NCBI GenBank assembly: GCA_905215055.1
Contig: CAJMOH010000001.1
Coordinates: forward strand, 62,001 to 126,000
DNA from: an uncultured bacterium
GTDB taxonomy: Bacteria; Bacillota; Clostridia; Oscillospirales; Acutalibacteraceae
Reading direction: 5' to 3'
DNA length: 64,000 bases
Shown here: piece by piece, positions 34,341 through 42,154 of the stretch
How positions within the stretch are numbered: the stretch's first letter is position 1
How the letters are laid out: each line of letters begins with the position of its first letter
The notes under the pieces: generated by a model
The model's input: only the letters and a program-made list of their open reading frames with translations
What the model was told of the DNA's origin: nothing
Databases searched by the model: none
Made by a program: the position numbers and the translations under genes

Positions 34341-34478
34341 TCAGGATTTTTTGCGGGAGGTGATCTTGGTCAGCACATATACCAGCAGGGCAATGACGAC
34401 AATCACCACAAAGATGCCCAGCATCCCCTTGCCCATGATGCCAAGGGCCTCCATGACTACGTCCATGTTGATATTCAT
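34341..34478 (-). CDS. 45-residue OadG-related single-helix membrane protein
   Basis: This frame, only 45 residues long, begins at ATG 34478 with GGAGG seven bases upstream. It has a short acidic N-terminus, one membrane helix (LGIMGKGMLGIFVVIVVIAL, then LVYVL) and a basic tail (TKITSRKKS). The GMLGIFVVI pattern resembles the membrane anchor of the oxaloacetate-decarboxylase gamma subunit (OadG). It follows oadB by about 80 bases and precedes the terminator. It probably stabilises the beta-subunit homologue in the membrane. Confidence 0.78.
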   Translation of the reverse strand: MNINMDVVMEALGIMGKGMLGIFVVIVVIALLVYVLTKITSRKKS

Positions 34479-34560
34479 ATGATTTCCTCCAAACCATTCA
34501 CGTCAGAGTGTCGCTTGCGAGCTTTTCCGAAAAACCGGGTTCCGCCGCCAGATGTTCACC

Positions 34561-35700
34561 TTACATAAAGAATCCCAGGATGATGCCGCCAGCCACAGCG
34601 GAGGCGATCTGACCGGAGACGTTGGCGCCCACGGCATGCATCAGCAGGTGGTTCTGGTTGTTGGCGGCAATGCCCATCTTCTCCACAATGCGGGCGGACA
34701 TGGGGAACGCGGAAATGCCAGCGGCGCCCACCATGGGGTTGATCTTGGTCTTGCTGAAGATGTTGAGGATCTTGGCAAAGATCACGCCGGCCACAGTGTC
34801 AAAGATGAAGGCCACCAGGCCCAGGGCCATAATCATGATGGTCTGCACGGTGACAAACTGATCGGCGCGCATGGAGAAGGCAATGGTGATGCCCAGCAGC
34901 AGGGTAATCAGGTTGGCCAGGTCGTTCTGAGCGGTCTCAGACAGACGGTTGAGCACGCCGCACTCCCGGATCAGGTTGCCAAACATCAGGAAGCCCACCA
35001 GAGAGACAGAAGCGGGGGCTACCAGGCCGGCCACGAAGGTGACCATGATGGGGAACAGAATGCGGGTGGTCTTGGTGACCTGGTTGGGACGGTACTCCAT
35101 CTTGATAGCCCGCTCCTTCTTGGTGGTCACCAGCTTGATGGCCGCGGGCTGAATGATCGGCACCAGAGCCATGTAGGAGTAAGCAGCCACCGCGATGGGG
35201 CCAATAAAGTTGGAGCCAAGCACCTGGGACACCAAAATAGAGGTGGGGCCGTCGGCGGCGCCGATAATGCCAATGGAGGCGGCGTCCTTGATCTCAAAGC
35301 CCAGCAAAGCGGCCAGCACAATGGTCATGAAAATGCCAAACTGAGCCGCCGCGCCGAAGAGGAACATCTTCGGGTTGGAGAGCAGGGGACCAAAGTCGAT
35401 CATGGCGCCAATGCCGATGAACAGCAGCAGCGGGAACGCCTCGGAGGTCTCGATGCCCACCTCGAACAGCCACTGAATAATGCCGTGGGTCTCGCCGGCG
35501 CCTTCCATCATCTGGTTGAGCACGCCAGAGCTGGGCAGGTTCACCAGGATAGCGCCAAAACCCATGGGCAGCAGCAGCGTGGGTTCATACTCTTTCTTGA
35601 TGGCCAGCCAGATGAGCACCGCGCCCACCACATACATGACCGCCTGCTGCCAGGTAATGGATAGCAGGCCTTCCCACAAGAATTCCATTGTTTCCTTCAT
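34561..35700 (-). CDS. Sodium-translocating decarboxylase beta-subunit homologue (OadB/GcdB)
   Basis: This 379-residue polytopic protein is a full-length OadB-type subunit. Typical segments are PLLLFIGIGAMIDFGPLLSNP, GIIGAADGPTSI (ion-path Asp in the re-entrant loop) and NPMVGAAGISAFPMSAR. In classical complexes it couples decarboxylation of carboxybiotin to Na+ export with an alpha carboxyltransferase and biotin carrier, neither of which is encoded nearby. Two starts are possible (ATG 35700 or 35688); neither has an ideally spaced ribosome binding site. The leader reads as a manganese riboswitch, so the physiological role may be ion transport rather than decarboxylation (inference). Confidence 0.9.
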   Translation of the reverse strand: MKETMEFLWEGLLSITWQQAVMYVVGAVLIWLAIKKEYEPTLLLPMGFGAILVNLPSSGVLNQMMEGAGETHGIIQWLFEVGIETSEAFPLLLFIGIGAMIDFGPLLSNPKMFLFGAAAQFGIFMTIVLAALLGFEIKDAASIGIIGAADGPTSILVSQVLGSNFIGPIAVAAYSYMALVPIIQPAAIKLVTTKKERAIKMEYRPNQVTKTTRILFPIMVTFVAGLVAPASVSLVGFLMFGNLIRECGVLNRLSETAQNDLANLITLLLGITIAFSMRADQFVTVQTIMIMALGLVAFIFDTVAGVIFAKILNIFSKTKINPMVGAAGISAFPMSARIVEKMGIAANNQNHLLMHAVGANVSGQIASAVAGGIILGFFM

Positions 35701-35744
35701 CCTTCCTTTTTTTAAACAATTCTCTCCCGAAACGGGGGAGGATA

Positions 35745-35866
35745 TAAAAAGAGACCCATGCTAAAAAGCACAGGTCTTGCCATTTCAAGCTAAACCAGGG
35801 CGCGGGAACGCCCAAGATGTTGACTTAGCTGCATGAAAGCTTCACGCCGGCTACTCCCCCAGTTCG
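35745..35866 (-). promoter_or_regulatory. yybP-ykoY family manganese riboswitch with terminator
   Basis: On the minus strand the leader opens with GGGGGAGUAGC (35860-35850), the invariant L1 sequence of yybP-ykoY. Next come a 7-bp hairpin (GCGUGAA/UUCAUGC), AGUCAACAUC (35830-35817), a GGGCG/CGCCC hairpin and AAUGGCAAGACC (35785-35774). The AGACC end also starts an 11-bp terminator stem (AGACCUGUGCU/AGCAUGGGUCU) followed by UCUUUUU. Terminator and aptamer helix P1 compete, as expected for an ON switch induced by Mn2+. Assignment is from conserved nucleotides, not a covariance search. Confidence 0.82.
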
Positions 35867-35872
35867 CTTGAT

Positions 35873-35902
35873 AGTGTACCATGTTTGCAAGGAGCTTGTC
35901 AA
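35873..35902 (-). promoter_or_regulatory. Sigma-A promoter of the riboswitch-oadB operon
   Basis: On the minus strand TTGACA (35902-35897) and TACACT (35878-35873) are 18 bases apart. The transcript would start about six bases before the riboswitch. Confidence 0.8.
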
Positions 35903-36062
35903 GAGCGGAACACCCTCTCTTTGTTACCGGATGTTTAGGGAAATTTCCGCAAATGTTCAACAAATCTTCACATTTCCCGGGTATCTTATAGGTGTGGTCG
36001 AGAAAAGGCCACAGGACAAAATCTTTTTCATTACATCCTCATTTTATCTCCTTACTTCCTCT
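35903..36062. other. Gene-free stretch upstream of the riboswitch promoter
   Basis: No convincing coding sequence. A GTGGTCGAGAAAAGGCCAC hairpin lies near 35995-36014, in AT-richer DNA than the flanks. The only open frame (65 codons) has codon use unlike the neighbours and no ribosome binding site. Confidence 0.4.
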
Positions 36063-36105
36063 TAAGGGGCCGTTTCCTCCCAAAACGGCCCCTTACCCTT
36101 TTTAC
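36063..36105 (+). terminator. Rho-independent terminator with T tract on the plus strand
   Basis: AAGGGGCCGTTT and AAACGGCCCCTT form a 12-bp stem followed by ACCCTTTTT on the plus strand. No plus-strand gene precedes it, which raises the possibility of a short plus-strand transcript. Confidence 0.65.
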
Positions 36106-36112
36106 CGCAAAA

Positions 36113-36152
36113 CGGAGGGGCTGCCGCAGCGTTCGGCAACCCCTTTTCATTT
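36113..36152. terminator. Terminator downstream of the acetyltransferase pseudogene
   Basis: A GGGGCTGCCG/CGGCAACCCC hairpin has T-rich DNA on the plus-strand side (TTTTCATTTTT) and TCCGTTTT on the minus-strand side. Confidence 0.6.
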
Positions 36153-36211
36153 TTAATCCTCTCAACTATCCGCGGCTGCTTTCCCGCCCAGCCGCCTGAG
36201 AGGGCTGGCCC

Positions 36212-36871
36212 TCAATACAGCCCGTCCCAGCTGTCCGGCACAGTGAAATCCGCCAGAATCTCCGGCTTGTGCCTCATGCTGTCCTTCTCGGTAATCTCCC
36301 GGATAACGCGGCAGGGATTGCCGGCGGCGAAGGTCCGGGGCGGAATGTCCCGGGTCACCACGGCCCCCGCGCCAATCACGCAGCCGTCCCCGATGGTGAC
36401 GCCGGGGCAGATCACCACATTGGCTCCCAGCCACACGTCGTTTCCAATGTGGACAGGCTTGGCCCAGCAAAGGCGCTTTGGCTTCCCGTCCGGTCCCAAA
36501 AGGACATTGCGCTCCTCCGGAACCATGGGGTGAACAGGCGTGACAATGGTGGCGTTGGGTCAAAAATTGCAGTTGTCCCCAATGGTCACCAGGGCGTCGT
36601 CCTGAATGGTCAGGTTAAAATTGGCGAAAAAGTTTCTGCCGATTTTGGTGTGTTTCCCATAGTGAAAAGCAATGGGCCCCTGAATTCGCACGCCCTCTCC
36701 CATCTCGCCAAGGATCTCCCGAAGAATCTCCTCCCGTTTCTCAAACTCGTCCTCGTGGGTTTGGTTGTAATCCACATCCAAATTATGGGTTTTGCGCTTG
36801 ATTGCCACCAGCTCTGGATCGCCGGGGCAGAACACAATGCCTTTAAAAATCCGTTCCTCTTCTTTTACCAT
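36212..36871 (-). pseudogene. Maltose/galactoside O-acetyltransferase interrupted by TGA
   Basis: The reading frame encodes a left-handed beta-helix (LbH) acetyltransferase of the Maa/LacA/NodL family. The N-terminal maltose-acetyltransferase segment (FCPGDPELVAIKRKTHNLDVD) is followed by hexapeptide repeats and the C-terminal GAGAVVTRDIPPRTFAAGNPCRVI. A TGA at 36560-36562 interrupts it between IGDNCNF and PNATIVTPVHPM, where relatives have glycine or alanine. One base change (GGA to TGA) explains it, and the frame continues intact on both sides. The two halves are 103 and 115 codons. It would acetylate a sugar using acetyl-CoA; as read here it is probably inactive, unless the TGA is a sequencing error. 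Confidence 0.8.
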
Positions 36872-36955
36872 AGCAGCCGGCCGCCTTTCCAAAAAATTCT
36901 GGCTTCAGTATAGCACCCTTCTCCCGCCCGCGCAAGAGAGGAGCAGAAAGCTCCA

Positions 36956-36984
36956 TTGCGCTTTTTTCGCCCTTATATTATAAT
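36956..36984 (+). promoter_or_regulatory. Sigma-A promoter of the TetR-type gene
   Basis: TTGCGC at 36956-36961 and TATAAT at 36979-36984 are 17 bases apart. Confidence 0.6.
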
Positions 36985-37038
36985 AAGCTCACAGTACAGG
37001 CTGGGGCCGGCCCAGCCCCAGGAGGAGGAGGCGCCGCC

Positions 37039-37626
37039 TTGAGAGAAAAGGATCAACGCACCCAGCTGACCAGGTCCCTGATTCGTCAGGCGTTTACCGG
37101 CCTGCTGCAGCAAAAGCCTCTCCAGCACATCACTGTGAAGGAGCTGTGTCAGAAGGCCGGGATAAACCGAAGCACCTTTTACGCCCACTATGTGGACATT
37201 TACGACCTGCTCGCCAAGGTAGAGGAGGACATGCTGGAGGACTTTCAGCGCGCCCTGGCCCCTTTGCTGGGGTCCCACCCCGAGAGCCTGTCCCCGCTGC
37301 AAATCACCACGGGGATTTACCGCTGCCTGCAGGAAAACGCCGACGTGTGCGCCGTCACCCTGGGGGAATTTGGAGACAAGGATTTTGCCCTGCGCCTGCT
37401 GAATATCGGCCGGGAAAGCTGCCTGCGGGCCTACTCCCGGCAGTTTCCCGAGGCCACGCCCCGACAGCTGGAATACTTTTACGCCTTTGCCAGCGGCGGT
37501 CATATGGAGCTGCTGCGGAAATGGGCGGAGGAGGGCATGGCCACTCCCGCGGAGGAAATGGCGCTGATGGCGGAAAACATCATGCTCCACGGGATGGACT
37601 TTTTGCAGAAGGGCCTTGGCCTGTAA
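37039..37626 (+). CDS. TetR/AcrR-family transcriptional regulator
   Basis: This 195-residue protein has an N-terminal TetR helix-turn-helix (ITVKELCQKAGINRSTFYAHYVDIYDLL). Its C-terminal domain of about 120 residues resembles the TetR_C_8/DhaS-type ligand domain. The start is TTG at 37039 behind a GGAGGAGGAGG tract. It precedes the sugar-isomerase gene on the same strand but that gene has its own promoter. The ligand and targets are unknown. Confidence 0.88.
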   Translation: MREKDQRTQLTRSLIRQAFTGLLQQKPLQHITVKELCQKAGINRSTFYAHYVDIYDLLAKVEEDMLEDFQRALAPLLGSHPESLSPLQITTGIYRCLQENADVCAVTLGEFGDKDFALRLLNIGRESCLRAYSRQFPEATPRQLEYFYAFASGGHMELLRKWAEEGMATPAEEMALMAENIMLHGMDFLQKGLGL

Positions 37627-37655
37627 GGCTTTGGCCGAAATATTCCCTTTTCCCT

Positions 37656-37684
37656 TTGCTTTTTTATATAGGATATGGTATACT
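37656..37684 (+). promoter_or_regulatory. Sigma-A promoter of the sugar-isomerase-like gene
   Basis: TTGCTT at 37656-37661 and TATACT at 37679-37684 are 17 bases apart. Confidence 0.72.
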
Positions 37685-37807
37685 ACCTGCATAGAATGAA
37701 CATCGCGGGCGCGGGGGACAAAGTCCCGCCTGAAACGCTCACCGCAGATGTGGCACAGCGATAACACGAACACGGCCCCTGCTTGGGGAGGAAAGGACAG
37801 ATACGCT

Positions 37808-38665
37808 ATGGCATTAAAGGTAGGAATTCAGCTTTACTCTGTGCGGGACGAAATGGCGAAGGATCCCGTGGAGGCCATCCGCAAGGTGGCGGAGATCGGC
37901 TATAAAAACCTGGAGGTGGCAAACTCCCGGGCGGACGAGGACTCCGGCGTGGGCTTTGACGTACCCGCGGACAAGCTGCTGGAAATTCTGGGCGGCTTTG
38001 GCGCCAAGGTGGTCAGCAGCCACCTGCGTCCCATTGACGAAAAGACCCTGCCCGGCATCATTGAGTATCACGGGAAAATCGGCAACAAGTACATTGGCCA
38101 GTCCGCCGACTTCTATCCCGATTATGACACCCTGATGAAAAAGTGCGAATACTACAACAATATGGGCAAGGCCCTGGCCCCCTACGGCATGAAGTTCCTC
38201 TATCACAACCACTATCACGAGTTTCAAAAGTATGACGGCAAGTATGTGCTTTACCACATTATGGACAACACCGACCCCCAGTATGTAGACTTTGAGCTGG
38301 ACACCTTCTGGGCCATGCGGGGCGGCGCTGATCCGGTAGAGGTAATCAACCACCTGGGCGGCCGCTTGAAGCTGATCCACCAGAAGGACTTTTCCAAAAC
38401 CACTGATTCCCCCATCAACATCTTCTCTGTGAAGGACCCCAACGTTCCCATCACCCGGGACAATTTTGGCGGCGTTCACAAGAAGGAGGACTTCTGTGAG
38501 GTGGGTACTGGGATTATGCCCATCCAGGAAATTCTGGACGCGGCCAACGCTCAGGGCGCTGAATATGTGATTCTGGAACAGGACTTCACCCAGCTCTCCC
38601 AGATGGAAAGCGTTCAGATCAGCATGGACAGTTTCCGCAAGTACAGCGGGATTGAGTGGGAGTAA
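37808..38665 (+). CDS. Sugar phosphate isomerase/epimerase family protein (xylose isomerase-like TIM barrel)
   Basis: This 285-residue AP-endonuclease-2-type TIM barrel has the metal and substrate residues expected of the family: GIQLYSVRDEM at the start, LYHNHYHEF near residue 138, and VDFELDTFWAMRGGADP (Glu/Asp ligands). The C-terminal VILEQDF holds another acidic ligand. Family members isomerise or epimerise sugars and inositols; the substrate is not evident. The ATG at 37808 has AAAGGA upstream. The gene is monocistronic and ends in a strong terminator. Confidence 0.85.
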   Translation: MALKVGIQLYSVRDEMAKDPVEAIRKVAEIGYKNLEVANSRADEDSGVGFDVPADKLLEILGGFGAKVVSSHLRPIDEKTLPGIIEYHGKIGNKYIGQSADFYPDYDTLMKKCEYYNNMGKALAPYGMKFLYHNHYHEFQKYDGKYVLYHIMDNTDPQYVDFELDTFWAMRGGADPVEVINHLGGRLKLIHQKDFSKTTDSPINIFSVKDPNVPITRDNFGGVHKKEDFCEVGTGIMPIQEILDAANAQGAEYVILEQDFTQLSQMESVQISMDSFRKYSGIEWE

Positions 38666-38679
38666 GAGAAAAAAAGCAA

Positions 38680-38718
38680 GCTGCCGCGGCGCCGGGAGAC
38701 CAGCGCCGCGGCTTTTTC
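38680..38718 (+). terminator. Terminator of the sugar-isomerase-like gene
   Basis: A GCCGCGGCGC/GCGCCGCGGC stem is followed by TTTTTC. Confidence 0.85.
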
Positions 38719-38747
38719 TTGCAAAAGATGGGAATTTGAGCTATGAT
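38719..38747 (+). promoter_or_regulatory. Sigma-A promoter of the flavin-reductase-like gene
   Basis: TTGCAA at 38719-38724 and TATGAT at 38742-38747 are 17 bases apart, immediately after the preceding terminator. Confidence 0.7.
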
Positions 38748-38794
38748 ACGTTCATAGACTGTATGGAGCTATTTTATTGGAAAGGATGGTCTCT

Positions 38795-39298
38795 ATGGCA
38801 TTTCGGGAAATTTCCGTGGAGGAGCTGAAGGACAACCCCTTTACGCTGATTAACAAGGACTGGATGCTCATCACCGCGGGCAATCAGGACAAGCACAACA
38901 CCATGACCGCCAGCTGGGGCGGCGTGGGCGAGCTGTGGGGCAAGTATGTGTCCACCATTTACATCCGGCCCCAGCGGTACACGCTGGAGTTTGTGGAGCG
39001 GGAGGACTTTTACTCCCTGTGCTTCTTTGGTCCGGAGTACCGGCAGGCCCTGAGCCTGTGCGGAAGCAAATCCGGCCGGGACGTGGACAAGGACGCCGCC
39101 ACCGGCCTGACCCCCCGCTTTGACCAGGCCGCCCCCTATTATGAGCAGGCAAGGCTTGTCTTTATCTGCCGCAAGCTGTACCGCCAGGACATGGAGAAGG
39201 ACTCCTTCCTGGACAAGAGCCTGTTGGAAAAGTGGTATGATAACGACCTGCACCGGATGTTCATTGGTGAGATCGTGAAGGTGCTTGTAAAGGAATAA
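38795..39298 (+). CDS. Flavin reductase-like, FMN-binding split-barrel protein
   Basis: This 167-residue protein has the flavin-reductase-like fold. The FMN-contact region is MLITAGNQDKHNTMTASWGGVGELWGK, followed by STIYIRPQRYTLEFVE and FYSLCFFG. Many clostridial homologues are annotated as flavin reductases without biochemical proof. ATG at 38795 has AAAGGA upstream. Confidence 0.87.
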   Translation: MAFREISVEELKDNPFTLINKDWMLITAGNQDKHNTMTASWGGVGELWGKYVSTIYIRPQRYTLEFVEREDFYSLCFFGPEYRQALSLCGSKSGRDVDKDAATGLTPRFDQAAPYYEQARLVFICRKLYRQDMEKDSFLDKSLLEKWYDNDLHRMFIGEIVKVLVKE

Positions 39299-39307
39299 CC
39301 TCCCTGA

Positions 39308-39354
39308 AAAAAGGAAAAGGGCATCCCCGGTTTCCGGCGGGATGTCCTTTTCCT
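39308..39354. terminator. Bidirectional terminator between flavin-reductase-like and peptidase E genes
   Basis: AAGGAAAAGGGCATCCC pairs with GGGATGTCCTTTTCCTT, between convergent genes. Confidence 0.8.
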
Positions 39355-39407
39355 TTCCTACACTTTCTCGTTCTGTAAAGTGGTTCTATCGTGTCCACAG
39401 AGGGTTC

Positions 39408-40022
39408 TCACTGGATGATCTCCTGATGGTCCCCGTGAATCCACACCCCTTGACCATCGCGCAATTCCAAGGATATGTTTTCGGGAATGCCTCCACAGGA
39501 CGTTCCCCGCTCCCCGTGGGGAATCAAAGGATTTTTTAAATAACCCAACCCATCGGGAAAGTTTCCCGCGGCAATCATACTCCCCGCGCTGATCCCCAGA
39601 TAGACCAGTCCCTTTTCGATCGCCTGTTTTAAGGGCTTGGCAAACCCTGTCCGGTTCACTTCGTCAAGGAGGGTTTGGGCGTTCCCGCCGCAAAAGACGA
39701 TGGCGTCGTATTGGGCAAGCTCCTGGGCATCCAGCAAGCGCAGTTGCAGGGGGATGTCCTGCACATAGCTGGAATAAGTCCTCTCATACCCCTCTGAAAA
39801 CAAATATGCCAAGTGATACAGAAGGATATTTTCCTGGGGTATCCCCATGCTCATCAGTCGTTCTATACACACAACGATCCCCTCACGGGCTCCGTCGTTT
39901 ACAACGGCTGCGGAAGGAACGAGGATCACCTTTGTACAGGCGGGATCTTTCCCAATACCGCGCCAAAACAAAGGGGCAGTGGTCTCACTCAAGCCGCTGG
40001 ATGTGAGAAACAGGTTTCTCAT
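39408..40022 (-). CDS. Peptidase E-like (S51, class I glutamine amidotransferase-like) protein
   Basis: This 204-residue protein resembles dipeptidase E (PepE), which cleaves Asp-X dipeptides. The nucleophile elbow is YLGISAGSM (Ser near residue 148), preceded by IVFCGGNAQTLL. The start overlaps the AAA ATPase stop by four bases. The codon choice and lower GC differ from the neighbours, and the C-terminus is short, so it may have been acquired. The catalytic His is not assigned with certainty. Confidence 0.8.
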   Translation of the reverse strand: MRNLFLTSSGLSETTAPLFWRGIGKDPACTKVILVPSAAVVNDGAREGIVVCIERLMSMGIPQENILLYHLAYLFSEGYERTYSSYVQDIPLQLRLLDAQELAQYDAIVFCGGNAQTLLDEVNRTGFAKPLKQAIEKGLVYLGISAGSMIAAGNFPDGLGYLKNPLIPHGERGTSCGGIPENISLELRDGQGVWIHGDHQEIIQ

Positions 40023-42124
40023 ACGCTCTCCTCTCCCGTGGGGGCTCCTGACGTTTCAAATCCAAAGTCCTCCGGCAGCAAAAGCTCCAGATCCCGCTCC
40101 TCCTCAGGCGCGCGGACGTTCCGGCGGGAGCAGGCGATGACGGCCTCCTCCACCTTGTTCCGGGCCATGCGGCCGTTGCCGTTGGTGCGGGGATCACCCT
40201 CCTGCTGCTGGCGCTCAAAATAAGCCAGCAGGGGAGCTTCGCAGGCGGGATCCAGCCGGTAGCCCTTTCCCCGCACAATGCTCTTGGTGATCTCCAGCAG
40301 CTCACCGGCGGTGTAGTCCGGAAACTCGATGATATTGGGAAACCGGGACCGCAGCCCGGAGTTGGCGGTGAGGAATTCCTCCATCTCCCGGGAATAGCCC
40401 GCCAGGATCACCACCAGATCGTCCCTGTAATCTTCCATGCCTTTGACCAGGGTGTCAATGGCTTCCAGACCAAAGCTGTCGTCCTTGCCCCGGTAAAGAG
40501 AGTAGGCCTCGTCGATGAACAGCACGCCGCCCAGGGCGGAATCGATGGCCTTCTGGGTAAGGGGGGCCGTGTGCCCCACATACTGCCCCACCAAGTCTCC
40601 CCGGGTGACCTCCACCAGCTGTCCTCCCTCCAGCACGCCGATAGCCTTCAGATACCGGGAAACAATGCGGGCTACCGTGGTTTTTCCCGTACCAGGATTG
40701 CCGGTAAAGATCATGTGCATGGAGGGGGAATCGGCCTTTAGGCCCCGCTCCCGGCGCAGCTGCTGGATTTTAAAGTTGTCCTCCAGGGAGAGGATGTAAT
40801 CCTTAACAGGCTGCAGCCCCACAATCTGGGACAGCTCCTCCCGCACAGCGGCAACGGCGGCGTCCCGGGCGGAGGTGGTGTCCTTCTCCCCCACCTGGGT
40901 AACAAGCCCCGCCTGGGTATACTCCGCCCGCAGGGCGCCCCCCTCTCCCAAAAGACGGCCCCCCACCCGGCCCAAATTCTTTCGGAGCTTCTCCTCGCTG
41001 AGCGCCCGGTACATGCGGTCCGCGCCTTCCTTGATGGCGTAAGCGCCCTGACCCGGCGTAAAGCTGTCGGCCAGCGCTTGGACCTCGCTTTCGCCAAAGG
41101 AGAGCTTCATTTGCAGCTTCCGCTGGCACCGGTCCACCAGGTCCTCCAGCTCCCGCCGGGCGATTTCCTCCAGGGAGGCCCGGGTAAAGGGCTGGGTTTG
41201 GCACTGGTCATCCAGCGCCGCCAAAAACGGCGCGCCAAAGGCGTCCACCAGCTTGGAGGCGGGCTGTTCTGTCAGCAGAAACAGATACTTTCCTCCCGCG
41301 CTCAGGGTGGAAACAGCGCCAGGCACCAAAGCGGTGCCAATCTCCACCAGCATGCCCTTTTGCTCGGCGTACCGGCTGGGCAGAGGAATTTCTCCCTGCC
41401 GGAACAAGGAAGCCACCATGGAAAGCACACCCGTGTGGCAGCGCTCCCAATGCTCCAGAACCAGGGTGGAGGCGCCGCTTTTCACCGCGGCGTAAAAATC
41501 CTGGACAAAGAGCTTTTCAGAACCAGCGGCGCTGTAACGGGAAAGGTCCAGCAGGGCGGTTTTGGGGCTTTTCAGCACTCCCTGCCGCCCCAAAGACGCC
41601 GTGACGCACCGCAGGGCGCTGTGCCGCCCTGTTCCATGGGGGCCGGACACTACTGCCCGGCACAGAGGCTTTTCCTCCCGCGCGCCTGCCACAAAGGGCC
41701 GTTTAAAGGCGATGAGAAGGCTGTCCAGGAACTCCTCCTGACCCAAAACCAGGGCGCCGGCCTCCTGGCGGGCCACCTGAAAGGCCATTTCCAAATCCAC
41801 TGGATCTCCGGCGTTGCGGGAGACCTGTTGGGTGTCGATTCCGTCCTGGCGAAGATGGCGCTCCAGGTCCGCCATATCCGCCTTGGCCTCCTGCGTCAGC
41901 CGCTCAATGCTCTGCCGCAAAGACTGGGACAGCCCGTCTCCGGCATCCTCCACCGCGTCCAAAGCGCGCTGGGTTTCCTGGGCATGGGCCTCCGCCTGAG
42001 AGAGCGCCTGGGCCGGAGAAGCGCTTTGAGGCTTCTCCGTTTCCGCCGGCTGGCCGGAGCTTTTAAAATGCAGCCTTCCACCCCGAAACATGGATTCCAG
42101 GATGGAATCAATATCGTTTTTCAT
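40019..42124 (-). CDS. AAA ATPase with C-terminal SpoVK/CbxX module
   Basis: This 701-residue protein has two ATPase regions. The N-terminal region (about residues 130-370) is ClpA/B-like but with an unusual P-loop (GPHGTGRHS) in place of GxxGxGKT. The C-terminal module (residues about 425-680) is a canonical CbxX/SpoVK ATPase: Walker A GNPGTGKTTVAR, Walker B VLFIDEAYSLY, and an arginine-finger region GLRSRFPNIIEF. It starts with an acidic, helical segment of 125 residues. SpoVK is a sporulation protein, and CbxX remodels rubisco. The role here is unknown. It is followed by peptidase E and preceded by aroD. Confidence 0.83.
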   Translation of the reverse strand: MKNDIDSILESMFRGGRLHFKSSGQPAETEKPQSASPAQALSQAEAHAQETQRALDAVEDAGDGLSQSLRQSIERLTQEAKADMADLERHLRQDGIDTQQVSRNAGDPVDLEMAFQVARQEAGALVLGQEEFLDSLLIAFKRPFVAGAREEKPLCRAVVSGPHGTGRHSALRCVTASLGRQGVLKSPKTALLDLSRYSAAGSEKLFVQDFYAAVKSGASTLVLEHWERCHTGVLSMVASLFRQGEIPLPSRYAEQKGMLVEIGTALVPGAVSTLSAGGKYLFLLTEQPASKLVDAFGAPFLAALDDQCQTQPFTRASLEEIARRELEDLVDRCQRKLQMKLSFGESEVQALADSFTPGQGAYAIKEGADRMYRALSEEKLRKNLGRVGGRLLGEGGALRAEYTQAGLVTQVGEKDTTSARDAAVAAVREELSQIVGLQPVKDYILSLEDNFKIQQLRRERGLKADSPSMHMIFTGNPGTGKTTVARIVSRYLKAIGVLEGGQLVEVTRGDLVGQYVGHTAPLTQKAIDSALGGVLFIDEAYSLYRGKDDSFGLEAIDTLVKGMEDYRDDLVVILAGYSREMEEFLTANSGLRSRFPNIIEFPDYTAGELLEITKSIVRGKGYRLDPACEAPLLAYFERQQQEGDPRTNGNGRMARNKVEEAVIACSRRNVRAPEEERDLELLLPEDFGFETSGAPTGEESV

Positions 42125-42154
42125 GGGACAAGATCCTTTCCGTTGGCTTGCTGT

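Noticed and set aside
35868..36065. A 65-codon open frame upstream of the riboswitch
   Set aside because: No ribosome binding site, codon use unlike neighbours, overlaps promoter elements on the other strand.
36560..36562. TGA read as glycine or selenocysteine in the acetyltransferase
   Set aside because: TGA is the normal stop of confident genes in this window, no SECIS-like hairpin follows, and the family does not use Cys at this position.
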